DNA from: Sinonovacula constricta
Lineage: Eukaryota > Mollusca > Bivalvia > Cardiida > Solecurtidae
Direction: 5' to 3'
Assembly: GCA_007844125.1 (NCBI GenBank)
Contig: CM017564.1
Location: 11,046,020-11,110,019, forward strand
Length of the DNA: 64,000 nucleotides
Position numbers and translations under genes: made by a program. Shown in pieces: positions 57,001 to 59,578 of the stretch; position 1 is the first letter of the stretch, and each line of letters begins with the position of its first letter. Under the pieces are notes generated by a model, which worked only from the letters and a program-made list of their open reading frames with translations, had not been told where the DNA came from and did not search any database.

Positions 57001-58587
57001 ATTTCATCACTCATTTAGCTTCTTTTACATTCTCTTAGCATTTTAGCATTTCGGATTAGTTTATTAAACATATAGCTCTGGTAAAGTTGGTGAAGGTAGC
57101 ATGTAGGATACTTCTTTAAATGCTAGAATTAATTGCAACACAATGTCCCAAATAGTTTATTTAAACACAGGATAATACTTCTGCACTTATACCAGTTTTT
57201 ACCGTTTTTTTTTTAGTGTATTTGTTAATGTAAAAATTTAATCTTTATTTTTCTTTTTATAAGCATTTTTGATGGTTAGAAAGCATGAAGAACACTTTGT
57301 CATATTTTTTTTATATTTGGTTTTGCATTTAACCTTTTACTTGCTGAATACCGGGGGTGACTATGACCGTGTGGTAAGAGTCGCTCACTTGAAACTCCTC
57401 CGCCCCTCACCATGTGGGTTTGAGTCCCGGTCGGGGCGTGAACTTCCATATGGGAAGGTTTTTCAGCTAACCTGCGGTGTGCCGGTGGTTCTACCCAGAT
57501 ATAAGTCTGGGGTCTTCCACCAATAATTAGCTGTATATTGCCAGTATGACCATAACTGTGTCAGTGCAATGTGATAAAAAACAAACAACTTGCTGAAAAC
57601 ACTGCTCACTCCATAAATTGAAAAATATACCCAAATTTACCCTCAAGGTGTTTCCAGCATGTAAAGGGTTAAAGTCTGAAATGGCTGATTGTATTTCTTG
57701 TATGTCTGTATTGTTGTTATGAAAATGTTACTTTAGTGGTAGGGTTGCTGATTTGTAACTCCTCTGACTGCTTGTCCTCTCAGCGCACGGGTTTCGAGTC
57801 CAGTTTGGGGCAAAGGACTTATTGTGGGAAGGTTTTCTAGCTGACTTGCGGTGCGCCAGTGGTTCTACCCAGACATTTGTCAAGGGTCTTCCTCCACCAA
57901 ATAGCTGGATGTTGCTATAATAATCATAATTGGTTTGTTGCAATGTATTTCAAAAACAAAACAAAATAATCAGTATCAAGGCATTTTGATGTTTTCAGTG
58001 ATTATTCTCATGTCACACAAGAAAGGTTTGGAAATCTGAACCTGAGTTTAGTTCTCAGCTGCTAGTGTCCCAAGTTTTGGGGCAAGCAGCAGGCAGACTG
58101 GTGTGTCTCTGGACTCGACCTGGAGTACAGTTGGTTTAACCTTGGCTCCATGTACAGCAAGCCCAGGGCTCGATCTTACTAACACTCTAGTAAATATAAG
58201 GGTAGTTCCATGCTGTACTGGACCTGGTGGCAGTTAGAGCATTGGATCCTGGTATGGGAGACGCTGGGTAGAGATAGCTCCCATTTGTGTTAATTTAAAA
58301 AAAATATATTTTTTTTTTTCATTTAACAAGGTGATGATGATGATGAAGAGGATGATGATGTTGATGATGATCATGATGATCATGATGTAGATGATGATGA
58401 CAATAATGATAATGAAGAAAATGATATTTATGATGATGATGTGTAATGCATGTTAATTACTTGTATTCTCAAAGTTTATATTTGTTTTGTAGCTGACAAA
58501 GCCAACACAATGACAAAGGAGGAACTGATGTCCAATGTGAAGGACACAGTCGGAGATGAGGAATATAACAAAGTGCTGTCCAGGTAG
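14388..58587 (+). CDS. scrib: Scribble-like LAP-family polarity scaffold, 21 placed exons, 5' end missing
   Basis: The joined exons give about 1,430 residues with four PDZ domains in the order, spacing and loop sequences of Scribble: GLGISIAGG (PDZ1), GLGFSIAGG (PDZ2), PLGLSIVGG (PDZ3) and KLGMSIKGG (PDZ4). Each PDZ has His at the first position of helix B (HYEAV, HDHAV, SHQEAV, SHQEAV), the class I signature that selects C-terminal S/T-x-hydrophobic ligands. Upstream is the acidic segment with a TPHPKEL motif that follows the leucine-rich repeats in LAP proteins. Scribble is a cortical scaffold at basolateral junctions and synapses and works with Dlg and Lgl. Human SCRIB is about 1,650 residues; here the N-terminal 16 leucine-rich repeats are not in view. 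Splice sites are GT-AG; introns are phase 0 until the last two. Family identity is very secure; the final exon is less so. Exons are listed separately. Confidence 0.95.
14899..15015 (+). CDS. scrib: scrib exon with the conserved TPHPKEL motif
   Basis: 39 codons, phase 0 at both ends, acceptor ttttccag and donor gtaacc. It encodes [20 protein letters not shown], which matches the short conserved motif found after the leucine-rich repeats of LAP proteins. A second GT-containing donor-like site (gtaata) lies inside at 14970, so a shorter form is conceivable. Confidence 0.92.
15241..15712 (+). mobile_element. MITE family M, copy 2
   Basis: Ends aaaggtggtatcagacagtt and accgttggataccaccttta are inverted. 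The interior shares cagcgtg-like and ggataggaaacacctgtttg blocks with the other copies. Confidence 0.88.
15858..16020 (+). mobile_element. SINE family 3, 5'-truncated
   Basis: Starts in the body (tgtgggaaggtcttttagct) and ends ccaaaatagctgg, tggtcactgcaat, aaaaacaaac. It has a short T-rich insertion after aaacatttg. Confidence 0.75.
16025..16333 (+). mobile_element. SINE family 1, full length
   Basis: tRNA-like head ggacctggtagtgcagtcag, B box (gattcgatccc), body ataagggtagttccacgact and tgactgggtgtggtatta, tail gacaataaacccagtaaac. Immediately follows a truncated family-3 SINE. Confidence 0.92.
16512..16895 (+). CDS. scrib: scrib exon: long acidic linker before PDZ1
   Basis: 128 codons, phase 0 at both ends, donor gtgagg. 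It starts [20 protein letters not shown], passes a basic/proline stretch ([11 protein letters not shown]), then runs into Glu/Asp-rich blocks. The composition is typical of a disordered acidic linker. The acceptor region reads tag-gtgcag, giving two AGs six bases apart, so the first two residues (Val-Gln) may be optional. Confidence 0.9.
16896..17256. other. No further feature seen
   Basis: Intronic AT-rich sequence after the acidic exon; nothing recognised. Confidence 0.5.
17257..17505 (+). mobile_element. SINE family 3, full length
   Basis: ggggcgctcctggtgtagtg head, B box gggttcgagtccc, body gctgacctgtggtgtgccgg and tctacccaga, tail ctcaaaaacaaaac. Confidence 0.9.
17584..17790 (+). CDS. 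scrib: scrib exon just before PDZ1
   Basis: 69 codons, phase 0 at both ends, donor gtatac. It encodes [16 protein letters not shown], an acidic stretch, a basic patch (HHKKGKR) and [15 protein letters not shown], a probable short helix. It joins directly to the first strand of PDZ1 in the next exon. Confidence 0.92.
18118..18175 (+). mobile_element. SINE family 1, 3' fragment
   Basis: Only the last part is present: ctccagataactgaaatact, gttggtgtgatgataaaccc. Confidence 0.8.
18249..18499 (+). mobile_element. SINE family 1 lacking its tRNA-like core
   Basis: The sequence jumps from ggacctg straight to gcgacatagcaaagtcatta, deleting the A and B boxes, then continues to gttggacgataaac. It ends 31 bases before the first PDZ1 exon. 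Confidence 0.88.
18531..18629 (+). CDS. scrib: scrib exon: PDZ1 part 1
   Basis: 33 codons, phase 0 at both ends, donor gtaact. It encodes the first strands and carboxylate-binding loop of PDZ1 ([27 protein letters not shown]), nearly the same as I recall for vertebrate and fly Scribble. A 5'-deleted SINE ends about 31 bases upstream of the acceptor. Confidence 0.97.
18630..19059. other. No feature seen
   Basis: AT-rich intron sequence inside PDZ1 with a short G-rich patch near 18915. Confidence 0.5.
19060..19200 (-). repeat. Dispersed repeat R1, partial, minus strand
   Basis: Reverse complement of the 5' half of the repeat at 5068: ataaaaaccaagtaatccaa, gacctacttgcatt. Confidence 0.75.
19555..19632 (+). 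CDS. scrib: scrib exon: PDZ1 part 2
   Basis: 26 codons, phase 0 at both ends, acceptor ctgttttag, donor gtaagt. It encodes [20 protein letters not shown] and GDKLLS, the middle strands of PDZ1. The exon junction falls just before the VNG turn, the same place as in PDZ2. Confidence 0.97.
19693..19748 (+). mobile_element. SINE family 1, 3' fragment
   Basis: ctccagataactgaaatact then gttggtaggaccataaaccc. Confidence 0.8.
19945..20043. mobile_element. Palindromic element P, one copy
   Basis: cctccaaactatttatactc-attagaact and aatttcaataagtacttg, aggatttggttaagaattat-gggata form the two arms of an imperfect palindrome. Related to the 106-bp satellite. Confidence 0.65.
20176..20488 (+). mobile_element. 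SINE family 1, full length
   Basis: ggacctggtagcgcaatcgg head, B box gggtttgatcc, complete body and tail cgatatacccaataaat. Lies 158 bases before the last PDZ1 exon. Confidence 0.92.
20646..20834 (+). CDS. scrib: scrib exon: PDZ1 part 3 and acidic linker
   Basis: 63 codons, phase 0 at both ends, acceptor ccctgcag, donor gtaaga. The first 33 residues finish PDZ1 ([15 protein letters not shown], helix B with its class I His; MVVAREV, last strand). The rest is a Glu-rich linker ([15 protein letters not shown]) ending SEEQIK. Confidence 0.97.
20889..21170 (+). mobile_element. SINE family 2, full length
   Basis: gccgcaatagctcaagtggt head, B box gggttaaaacccc, body matching the 13055 copy, catcc tail. 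Begins 55 bases after the donor of the last PDZ1 exon. Confidence 0.92.
21292..21375. mobile_element. Palindromic element P, half copy
   Basis: ttatcccataattcccaagcc then gcaggtactcaatagaattg-tctgatca, one arm and the centre of the palindrome. Confidence 0.6.
21513..21803 (+). mobile_element. SINE family 1
   Basis: agaacctgatagtgcaaatg head, B box gagtttgatccc, body with a small deletion (tactatatctgcagataact), tail gatgataaacccaatcaac. Confidence 0.9.
22065..22295. repeat. Imperfect tandem repeat of about 55-60 bp
   Basis: Three to four units of atcttgtgttaggtatt plus agagtttagtctgatattaa lie in the intron just before the linker exon at 22382. Confidence 0.75.
22382..22504 (+). CDS. scrib: scrib exon: PDZ1-PDZ2 linker
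   Basis: 41 codons, phase 0 at both ends, acceptor gttacag, donor gtacgt. It encodes [20 protein letters not shown] followed by [16 protein letters not shown]. Low-complexity linker, not recognised beyond its position. The flanking exons are certain and the phases fit, which supports it. Confidence 0.88.
22505..23117. other. No feature seen
   Basis: Intronic AT-rich sequence; nothing recognised. Confidence 0.5.
23118..23421 (+). mobile_element. SINE family 1, full length, close to the PDZ2 acceptor
   Basis: gacctggtagcacaattggt head, B box gggttcgatcc, full body, tail gatgataaacccaataaata. Only 53 bases separate it from the exon at 23475. Confidence 0.93.
23475..23567 (+). CDS. scrib: scrib exon: PDZ2 part 1
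   Basis: 31 codons, phase 0 at both ends, acceptor tattttag, donor gtaagt. It encodes [20 protein letters not shown] and a KGNDN turn, the first strands and ligand loop of PDZ2. A full-length family-1 SINE ends about 53 bases upstream of the acceptor. Confidence 0.97.
23568..24499. other. No gene seen
   Basis: Start of the 7.2-kb intron. Contains a TA run at 24113-24130 and a G-rich patch at 24413-24438. Confidence 0.5.
24500..25245. mobile_element. MITE family M, two-arm foldback copy
   Basis: The left arm (24500 to about 24830) and right arm (about 24950 to 25245) are inverted copies of the same sequence: gtatttcctatctgagccac and agcgtggcttggatagg-aaatat; caaaatattttttctcaaat and ttgagaaaagaaaatttgg. 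Arms are about 300 bp. Contains CACGTG at 24706 and TGACGTCG at 24761. Confidence 0.9.
25246..26632. other. No gene seen; faint tandem similarity
   Basis: Diverged units near 25545-25830 share gaactaatg and gacattcagatgccataa-like blocks at about 125-bp spacing. Otherwise plain AT-rich intron. Confidence 0.5.
26633..26724 (-). mobile_element. SINE family 3 fragment, minus strand
   Basis: Reverse complement body: ggtggaggaagaccc, ggtagaaccaccg, cacaggtcagctgg. Confidence 0.8.
27031..27074. repeat. Poly-T tract (44 T)
   Basis: Uninterrupted run of T; possibly the A tail of a minus-strand retroelement, but no body was recognised next to it. Confidence 0.9.
27254..27563 (+). mobile_element. SINE family 1, full length
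   Basis: agacctggtagcacaatctg head, body and tail gataaacccaataaaca. The flanks share gacttgaact(a/t)atg(c/t)a-type sequence (27208 and 27568), which may be long target duplications. Confidence 0.9.
27565..28755. other. No gene seen
   Basis: A slightly GC-richer block at 27895-27985 includes a donor-like gtaagt at 27911 but no acceptor pair or open frame of note. Confidence 0.5.
28757..29018 (+). mobile_element. SINE family 2, slightly 5'-truncated
   Basis: Starts in the A-box region (tagtagagtgtcggcttgg), B box gggttcaaacccc, then the family-2 body up to aaaatgccggcaaat. No catcc tail. Confidence 0.88.
29340..30370 (+). repeat. 106-bp satellite array, about nine to ten monomers
   Basis: ctcatt starts at 29461, 29566, 29672, 29778, 29883, 29989 and 30095 with further copies at both ends; period 105-106 bp. 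Each monomer holds an inverted pair ggtactcatt...tgtctca / tgagaca...aatgagtacc. Variants repeat at about 317 bp, suggesting a three-monomer higher-order unit. Confidence 0.95.
30550..30716 (+). mobile_element. SINE family 1, 5'-truncated
   Basis: Starts at ctggttggcccggtgtcagg and runs to gataaacccaataaaaaa. Ends 40 bases before the exon at 30757. Confidence 0.9.
30757..30837 (+). CDS. scrib: scrib exon: PDZ2 part 2
   Basis: 27 codons, phase 0 at both ends, acceptor tgtttcag, donor gtaaga. It encodes [20 protein letters not shown] and VGDKILS. The [10 protein letters not shown] stretch matches the PDZ2 signature of Scribble. It follows a 7.2-kb intron, the longest between placed exons. A 5'-truncated SINE ends about 40 bases upstream. 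Confidence 0.97.
30860..31200. repeat. 55-bp minisatellite just after a PDZ2 donor
   Basis: ttcttgatagatttctattt recurs at 30932, 30987, 31042, 31097 and 31152 with an earlier diverged copy at 30877, exactly 55 bp apart. Confidence 0.93.
31423..31449. repeat. CTGT microsatellite
   Basis: About six tandem ctgt units. Confidence 0.85.
31585..31675 (-). mobile_element. SINE family 3 fragment, minus strand
   Basis: tttagctattttgtttcagg, acaaatgtctgtgtagaacc, accggcacactgcag. Confidence 0.75.
31710..31970 (+). mobile_element. SINE family 1, diverged, with internal insertion
   Basis: Starts after the B box (gccgcaacataccgaagttg) and ends cgataaacccaacaaacaaa. The middle (31793-31886) is replaced by a block also found at 47398-47496. 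Confidence 0.8.
32119..33144 (+). CDS. scrib: scrib exon: PDZ2 end, long Pro/Ser linker, PDZ3 start
   Basis: 342 codons, phase 0 at both ends, acceptor ttttccag, donor gtatgt. Residues 1-33 finish PDZ2 ([22 protein letters not shown]). Residues about 34-302 form a linker rich in Pro and Ser, for example [17 protein letters not shown]. Residues about 303-342 start PDZ3 ([25 protein letters not shown]). The linker of about 270 residues is far longer than the roughly 50 residues between PDZ2 and PDZ3 in human SCRIB. Confidence 0.96.
33145..33711. other. PDZ3 intron, no other feature
   Basis: AT-rich; a gtgatggtgttctgtaaaacc stretch near 33202 resembles the end of another repeat. Nothing else recognised. 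Confidence 0.5.
33712..33888 (+). CDS. scrib: scrib exon: PDZ3 part 2
   Basis: 59 codons, phase 0 at both ends, acceptor cgactag, donor gtgagt. It encodes [35 protein letters not shown] (helix B, class I His) and EIRVKVRHD, completing PDZ3, then PPPKGLQ. Confidence 0.97.
34199..34700 (+). repeat. 34-bp tandem array of 3' splice-site units before the PDZ4 exon
   Basis: The unit is roughly aacttcatgtacatttgcag followed by gagttg and a short spacer. AG dinucleotides in the TTTGCAG context end at 34232, 34266, 34300, 34334, 34368, 34402, 34473, 34507, 34530, 34564, 34598, 34632, 34666 and 34700; the last is the real acceptor. Spacing is 34 bp except at one lost AG near 34435 and one 11-bp deletion. 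Confidence 0.93.
34701..34811 (+). CDS. scrib: scrib exon: PDZ4 part 1
   Basis: 37 codons, phase 0 at both ends, acceptor acacttgcag, donor gtaaga. It encodes [20 protein letters not shown] and ends DEGIFISR, the first half of PDZ4. The acceptor and the first bases of the exon (gagttg) are the last unit of a 34-bp tandem array that fills the preceding 500 bases. Confidence 0.96.
34941..35030 (-). mobile_element. SINE family 3 fragment, minus strand
   Basis: agctaattattggtaaagaa, ctgggtagaaccactgg. Confidence 0.65.
35079..35206 (+). mobile_element. SINE family 1, 5'-truncated and diverged
   Basis: agtatcatgccatagtgttc, acacagtgaaggcagcacca and a changed tail (acgttttacccagtcaaac). Confidence 0.8.
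35477..35767 (+). CDS. scrib: scrib exon: PDZ4 part 2 and following linker
   Basis: 97 codons, phase 0 at both ends, acceptor tctatag, donor gttagt. It encodes [36 protein letters not shown] and [10 protein letters not shown], completing PDZ4. A Pro/Ser linker follows, with [18 protein letters not shown], a basic/serine motif that may be a phosphorylation site (inference). The exon is GC-rich compared with its introns. Confidence 0.97.
35768..36336. other. No feature seen
   Basis: Start of the 2.1-kb intron after PDZ4; AT-rich. Confidence 0.5.
36337..36803 (-). mobile_element. MITE family M, opposite orientation
   Basis: aaaggtggtatctgacc at the left and gagaaactgtcagatatcaa at the right, with the left-arm blocks aggtatttcctgtctgagcc and cgctgcagagatagctgt. 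Confidence 0.85.
36804..37877. other. No feature seen
   Basis: AT-rich intron; nothing recognised before the microexon at 37878. Confidence 0.5.
37878..37934 (+). CDS. scrib: scrib microexon: helical segment after PDZ4
   Basis: 19 codons, phase 0 at both ends, acceptor cctacag, donor gtatgt. It encodes [19 protein letters not shown], a charged probable coiled-coil helix such as follows PDZ4 in Scribble. Short, but it is in phase and has strong splice sites. Confidence 0.85.
38065..38370 (-). repeat. Palindromic element P / 106-bp satellite, about two diverged units
   Basis: tatatcccataattctcatc, gggtttggagaagaaat, then a second tatatcccataattctcagg and gagtaccaggtttaagggg. Confidence 0.75.
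38390..38672 (+). mobile_element. SINE family 1, diverged
   Basis: Head eroded (gatctggggctttggaggcc, ggttccaatctcgg); body gggtagttccacaactgatt and cgtggtatcatgccagg; tail gacaattaaccc. Confidence 0.8.
38673..39582. other. No feature seen
   Basis: AT-rich intron; nothing recognised. Confidence 0.5.
39583..39952 (+). mobile_element. SINE family 1, diverged, with an inserted fragment
   Basis: gccagaaggccataggttca head, atagtggtatagctccgttg, and tail gacaattaacccaacc. A block at about 39795-39865 (cggcgccgtatgacctataa, gtgccgttaaaccc) is foreign to the family and resembles fragments at 15165 and 4110. Confidence 0.8.
40105..40325 (+). mobile_element. SINE family 3, diverged
   Basis: gcttgggttcaggccg at the B box, gctggtggttctgcccagaa, aaaatagcttgacaatgcta, tgcaatgtatttaaaa, continuing into a long A-rich tract at 40320-40415. 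Confidence 0.8.
40445..40537 (+). CDS. scrib: scrib exon: continuation of the charged helix
   Basis: 31 codons, phase 0 at both ends, acceptor ttgttcag, donor gtaacc. It encodes [20 protein letters not shown] and ends NAHAHLQ. The first half continues the helix of the previous exon. A purine-rich tract of about 100 bases lies between a SINE and the acceptor. Confidence 0.82.
40538..41920. other. No feature seen
   Basis: 1.4-kb intron, AT-rich with a purine-rich stretch (41840-41870) near the next acceptor. Confidence 0.5.
41921..42394 (+). CDS. scrib: scrib exon: tandem 14-residue proline-rich repeats
   Basis: 158 codons, phase 0 at both ends, acceptor ctttctag, donor gtaagt. This frame has no Met, so a start-to-stop search misses it, but it is open from acceptor to donor. 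It holds seven full copies of a 14-residue unit ([14 protein letters not shown] alternating with [14 protein letters not shown]), plus a partial copy, then [11 protein letters not shown] and a [11 protein letters not shown] end. DNA units are 42 bp and pairs of 84 bp are duplicated. The PPAPP cores could bind SH3, WW or EVH1 domains (inference). Confidence 0.82.
42395..43153. other. No feature seen
   Basis: AT-rich intron sequence leading into the 49-bp minisatellite. Confidence 0.5.
43154..45256. repeat. 49-bp minisatellite, about 43 copies
   Basis: Unit cacattggagtacttttcaa plus aagaaaaacaagcaaaatgt and gtttgtttt. Very homogeneous; variants include tttaaaagaaaaacgagc, tttctttt and cacaatg. 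As 49 is one more than a multiple of three, each frame cycles, making open frames up to 394 codons on the plus strand that are repeat artefacts. Confidence 0.97.
45293..45485 (-). mobile_element. SINE family 3, minus strand
   Basis: gcgacatccagttaattatg, ggaggaagacccc, gggtagaaccagcac, and an inverted B box ggactcgaaccc. Confidence 0.88.
45739..46200 (+). mobile_element. MITE family M, copy
   Basis: tggtggtattctacagtttg and ggtccaaactgtccgatacc are inverted ends. The interior has TGACGTCA at 45978, a second TGACGTGG-type site near 45992 and CACGTG at 46021. Confidence 0.88.
46201..46528. other. No gene; ATT-rich patch
   Basis: An ATT/TAA-rich self-complementary stretch lies at 46276-46305; otherwise AT-rich intron up to the PPKP exon. 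Confidence 0.5.
46529..46816 (+). CDS. scrib: scrib exon: PPKP-rich segment
   Basis: 96 codons, phase 0 at both ends, acceptor catttag, donor gtaatt. It encodes [13 protein letters not shown], then [15 protein letters not shown] with three VVPPKP-like copies, then [19 protein letters not shown]. The PxxPxK pattern is a typical SH3 ligand. No family match beyond position and phase. Confidence 0.83.
46817..47397. other. No feature seen
   Basis: AT-rich intron; nothing recognised. Confidence 0.5.
47398..47496 (+). repeat. Repeat shared with 31793-31886
   Basis: ggtaggccactatacccaca and aatgtatctag, then ataaatattgctttatacta. Two copies in the window; element type unknown. Confidence 0.85.
47576..47882 (+). 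mobile_element. SINE family 1, full length
   Basis: ggacctggtagcacaatcgg head, cttcgatccc B box, complete body, tail gacagtaaacccaaataaac. Confidence 0.92.
48473..49327 (-). mobile_element. MITE family M interrupted by repeat R1
   Basis: Starts atggtatccaccagtttgga and ends actctgtcagatacctctttta. Between about 48533 and 48925 it carries a copy of repeat R1 (ctaaatgcaagtaccggtag, aacaagggagacaatttcca). Confidence 0.8.
49328..49966. other. No clear gene; low-complexity patch
   Basis: A CAG/GTG-rich stretch at 49650-49695 could encode a Ser/Gly run but lacks convincing splice sites. AAT-rich sequence at 49870-49922. Confidence 0.5.
49967..50511. repeat. 60-bp minisatellite interrupted by a SINE
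   Basis: Units of about 60 bp (tattcacaaatgtattggtg, aggtttacaagaat, agtcac) with phase marks at 50277, 50337, 50397 and 50457; one further unit sits left of the inserted SINE. Confidence 0.88.
50029..50275 (+). mobile_element. SINE family 3, full length, inside a minisatellite
   Basis: ttcccgtggcttagtggtag head, B box gggttcgagtcc, body gctaacttgcggtgcgcc, tttgtcttgggtcttcctcc, tail tttcaaaaaacaaaaac. Flanked on both sides by tagtcact-like array sequence. Confidence 0.93.
50512..52847. other. Large intron, one possible alternative exon only
   Basis: AT-rich with a GC-richer island at 51170-51460. Short copies of a ccaaccaatcagatg repeat lie near 52575-52660. No other exon recognised. Confidence 0.5.
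51431..51451 (+). other. Possible alternative first coding exon (MADFKAE) for a short C-terminal isoform
   Basis: An ATG in good context (caagATGG) opens MADFKAE and meets a GT (gttaga) in phase 0, which would join correctly to the exon at 52848. The preceding 150 bases are GC-richer than their surroundings. The donor is weak and no promoter element is clear, so this is a hint only. Confidence 0.2.
52848..52956 (+). CDS. scrib: scrib exon: C-terminal FFE segment
   Basis: 109 nt, enters phase 0 and leaves phase 1; acceptor tattacag, donor gtatgt. It encodes [20 protein letters not shown] and [17 protein letters not shown] Phe-Phe-Glu helix of this kind occurs near the C-terminus of Scribble proteins (from memory, moderate certainty). 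Ending one base earlier would break the frame of the following exons. Confidence 0.82.
53297..53512 (+). mobile_element. SINE family 3
   Basis: ggggcacctatggcttagcg head, gggtttgagtcaagg B box, gcttacctgcggttgcac, caccaataattatctggatt, accataattgtaac tail. Confidence 0.9.
53728..54041 (+). repeat. 40-bp tandem array of 3' splice-site units before the small exon at 54022
   Basis: The unit consists of tatctcttccattcttgcag followed by ctaaatataaatattttt. Copies end their AG at 53779, 53819, 53859, 53899, 53939, 53981 and 54021 (the real acceptor), with a degenerate copy near 53740. Each unit holds a pyrimidine tract, AG and about 20 bases matching the exon start. Confidence 0.95.
54022..54075 (+). 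CDS. scrib: scrib small exon: [18 protein letters not shown]
   Basis: 54 nt, phase 1 at both ends, acceptor ttcttgcag, donor gtatat. With one base from the previous exon it encodes [18 protein letters not shown], a charged helix. The acceptor and first 20 or so exon bases are the last unit of a 40-bp tandem array, leaving several strong decoy acceptors upstream. Confidence 0.75.
54076..55359. other. No gene; short tandem repeat and CCAAT-type repeat
   Basis: Three 34-bp units of ccagctgtgtaaaatgtata at 54233-54320. At 54890-55050 an inverted gattggttgaatttga / accaatcagg arrangement resembles the hairpin at 58828. Confidence 0.6.
55360..55567. mobile_element. 208-bp MITE with CAGGGTTGTCA terminal inverted repeats
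   Basis: Starts cagggttgtca and ends tgacaaccctg, flanked by a perfect 6-bp direct repeat attact (55354-55359 and 55568-55573). The interior is GC-rich (gcccccggacccccctgg). The CAGGG end suggests a hAT-related element, though 8-bp duplications are usual there. Confidence 0.88.
55820..55890 (+). repeat. Palindromic element P core, one unit
   Basis: ctctgtatacctggtactca-ttag, agagacattttcagtgagta. Followed directly by a SINE. Confidence 0.8.
55893..56125 (+). mobile_element. SINE family 3, full length
   Basis: ggcagtgccaatggtgtaat head, B box gggttcgagtccc, body gctgacctgcaatgcgccgg, ggggtcttcctccaccaaaa, tgcaatgtatcccgaaaa tail. Confidence 0.92.
56160..56528 (+). repeat. Palindromic element P, three tandem units of about 127 bp
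   Basis: ttatacctggtactcattag-aa recurs at about 127-bp spacing with gaattatgggatat between units. This shows the longer form of the 106-bp satellite with its outer arms. Confidence 0.88.
56529..57349. other. No gene seen
   Basis: T-rich sequence; open frames here have no recognisable domain. Confidence 0.5.
57350..57588 (+). mobile_element. SINE family 3, full length
   Basis: gggggtgactatgaccgtgt head, B box gggtttgagtcccgg, gctaacctgcggtgtgccgg, ggtcttccaccaataattag, tgtcagtgcaatgtgat tail. Confidence 0.92.
57731..57962 (+). mobile_element. SINE family 3, full length
   Basis: tactttagtggtagggttgc head, gggtttcgagtcc B box, gctgacttgcggtgcgccag, caccaaatagctgg, tttcaaaaacaaaacaaa tail. 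Confidence 0.9.
58116..58275 (+). mobile_element. SINE family 1, rearranged fragments
   Basis: Two partial heads: cgacctggagtacagttggt with gggctcgatcttac, and ggacctggtggcagttagag, separated by a piece of body (taaatataagggtagttcca). Confidence 0.75.
58331..58446 (+). repeat. Imperfect GAT trinucleotide repeat; open in the scrib phase
   Basis: GAT-rich microsatellite lying 46 bases before the last exon. It is preceded by a long T tract and aacaag. If that AAG were used as an acceptor in phase 1, the repeat would encode a 38-residue Asp-rich tail ending in TAA at 58444. A simple repeat is the more likely reading. Confidence 0.85.
58493..58587 (+). CDS. scrib: scrib probable last exon with stop codon
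   Basis: Acceptor ttttgtag; enters in phase 1 and continues the previous frame as [20 protein letters not shown] then [11 protein letters not shown] and a TAG stop at 58585. The stop overlaps a weak possible donor (cag-gtagcc at 58584), so splicing to an unseen exon cannot be excluded. AATAAA signals follow at 58856 and 58958. Confidence 0.7.
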
Positions 58588-58827
58588 CCTATATATATAT
58601 ATACCTATAGCCACTTGTAGACATTCTCCTTTCTTTAACCCAGACCCCTTAAGATCATTAAATTTACTTATTTCAAACATTCTCATGGAAGAAACGACTG
58701 ATTTTGGAATAACTTTTGGCTGTTCTAATTTGCAGGTGAATCCTCCCCTCAATGTTATTTTGTCCTATTCCTACAATTGTAAACTATTCACAGTCAGTAT
58801 AACAAACTGCTCTGAGCTCATTCTCAA

Positions 58828-58882
58828 GCATCTGATTGGTCAGATTTTGAGCTTTAATAAAAAATATTGACCAATCAGATGC
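58828..58882. terminator. 15-bp perfect hairpin with AATAAA in the loop
   Basis: gcatctgattggtca at 58828-58842 pairs with tgaccaatcagatgc at 58868-58882. The 25-base loop contains AATAAA at 58856. It lies 240-300 bases after the scrib stop, so it could be the 3' end signal, or just a small inverted-repeat element. Confidence 0.45.
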
Positions 58883-59569
58883 CTGAGTCTGATATTTTAT
58901 AACCTCACACCCAGATGTTATTATGATTATATTTTTGAGACTTAATTGTGCGAAGTAAATAAAAGTGATGGCAAATTTACGTAGGGTGGTGGGTTTGTTT
59001 TTTCCACTTTGGAAATTTATGGGCAGGATTTGTACGATTACGCTAAAATGACAGAAAAAGAATGGATTTTTCTCTCCTGTATGGACCACGTTTGTTCAAA
59101 CCAGGCTGCTAAAAACTTGGAATTTTATAAATAGTACTAGTATTGTCCCTTTGGTAACACTGAGCTTGTTGGCTCAGTGAGCATGTTTATTCATGTAGTG
59201 TAAATACTAAACTAATTTAACCACATTCATTGCATATGTTTTACACCATTTAGGTGAATATAACTTTAATGGAAGTTTAGATCTAAAATGTGTTATTTGA
59301 ATACATTTCCCATGTTTTCATGGATTTTAAAAAAAATTAAATTACTTAACTTTATATGTAAATTTCCTATTTTAATTCTACCCTATGACAAGATATATAT
59401 AAAATTTATAATTTAATTCTTCATTCTGACATTATTTAAACCCTATAGAATAATGTTTTTGTATTAGTACTAAAACAATAATGTAAATGGTGATTATATG
59501 TGTTAGAAATGTGTTAGAATTACACTAAAAGTTTAATGCAAGGCTGGCTTTCTATTGACATAAGTACAT
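58883..59569. other. No gene seen
   Basis: Downstream of scrib; second AATAAA at 58958; otherwise AT-rich. Confidence 0.5.
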
Positions 59570-59578
59570 GCATACTAA

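Noticed and set aside
58784..59089. Minus-strand frame of 101 codons after scrib
   Set aside because: No recognisable domain, low-complexity Phe/Ile-rich composition typical of AT-rich non-coding DNA.
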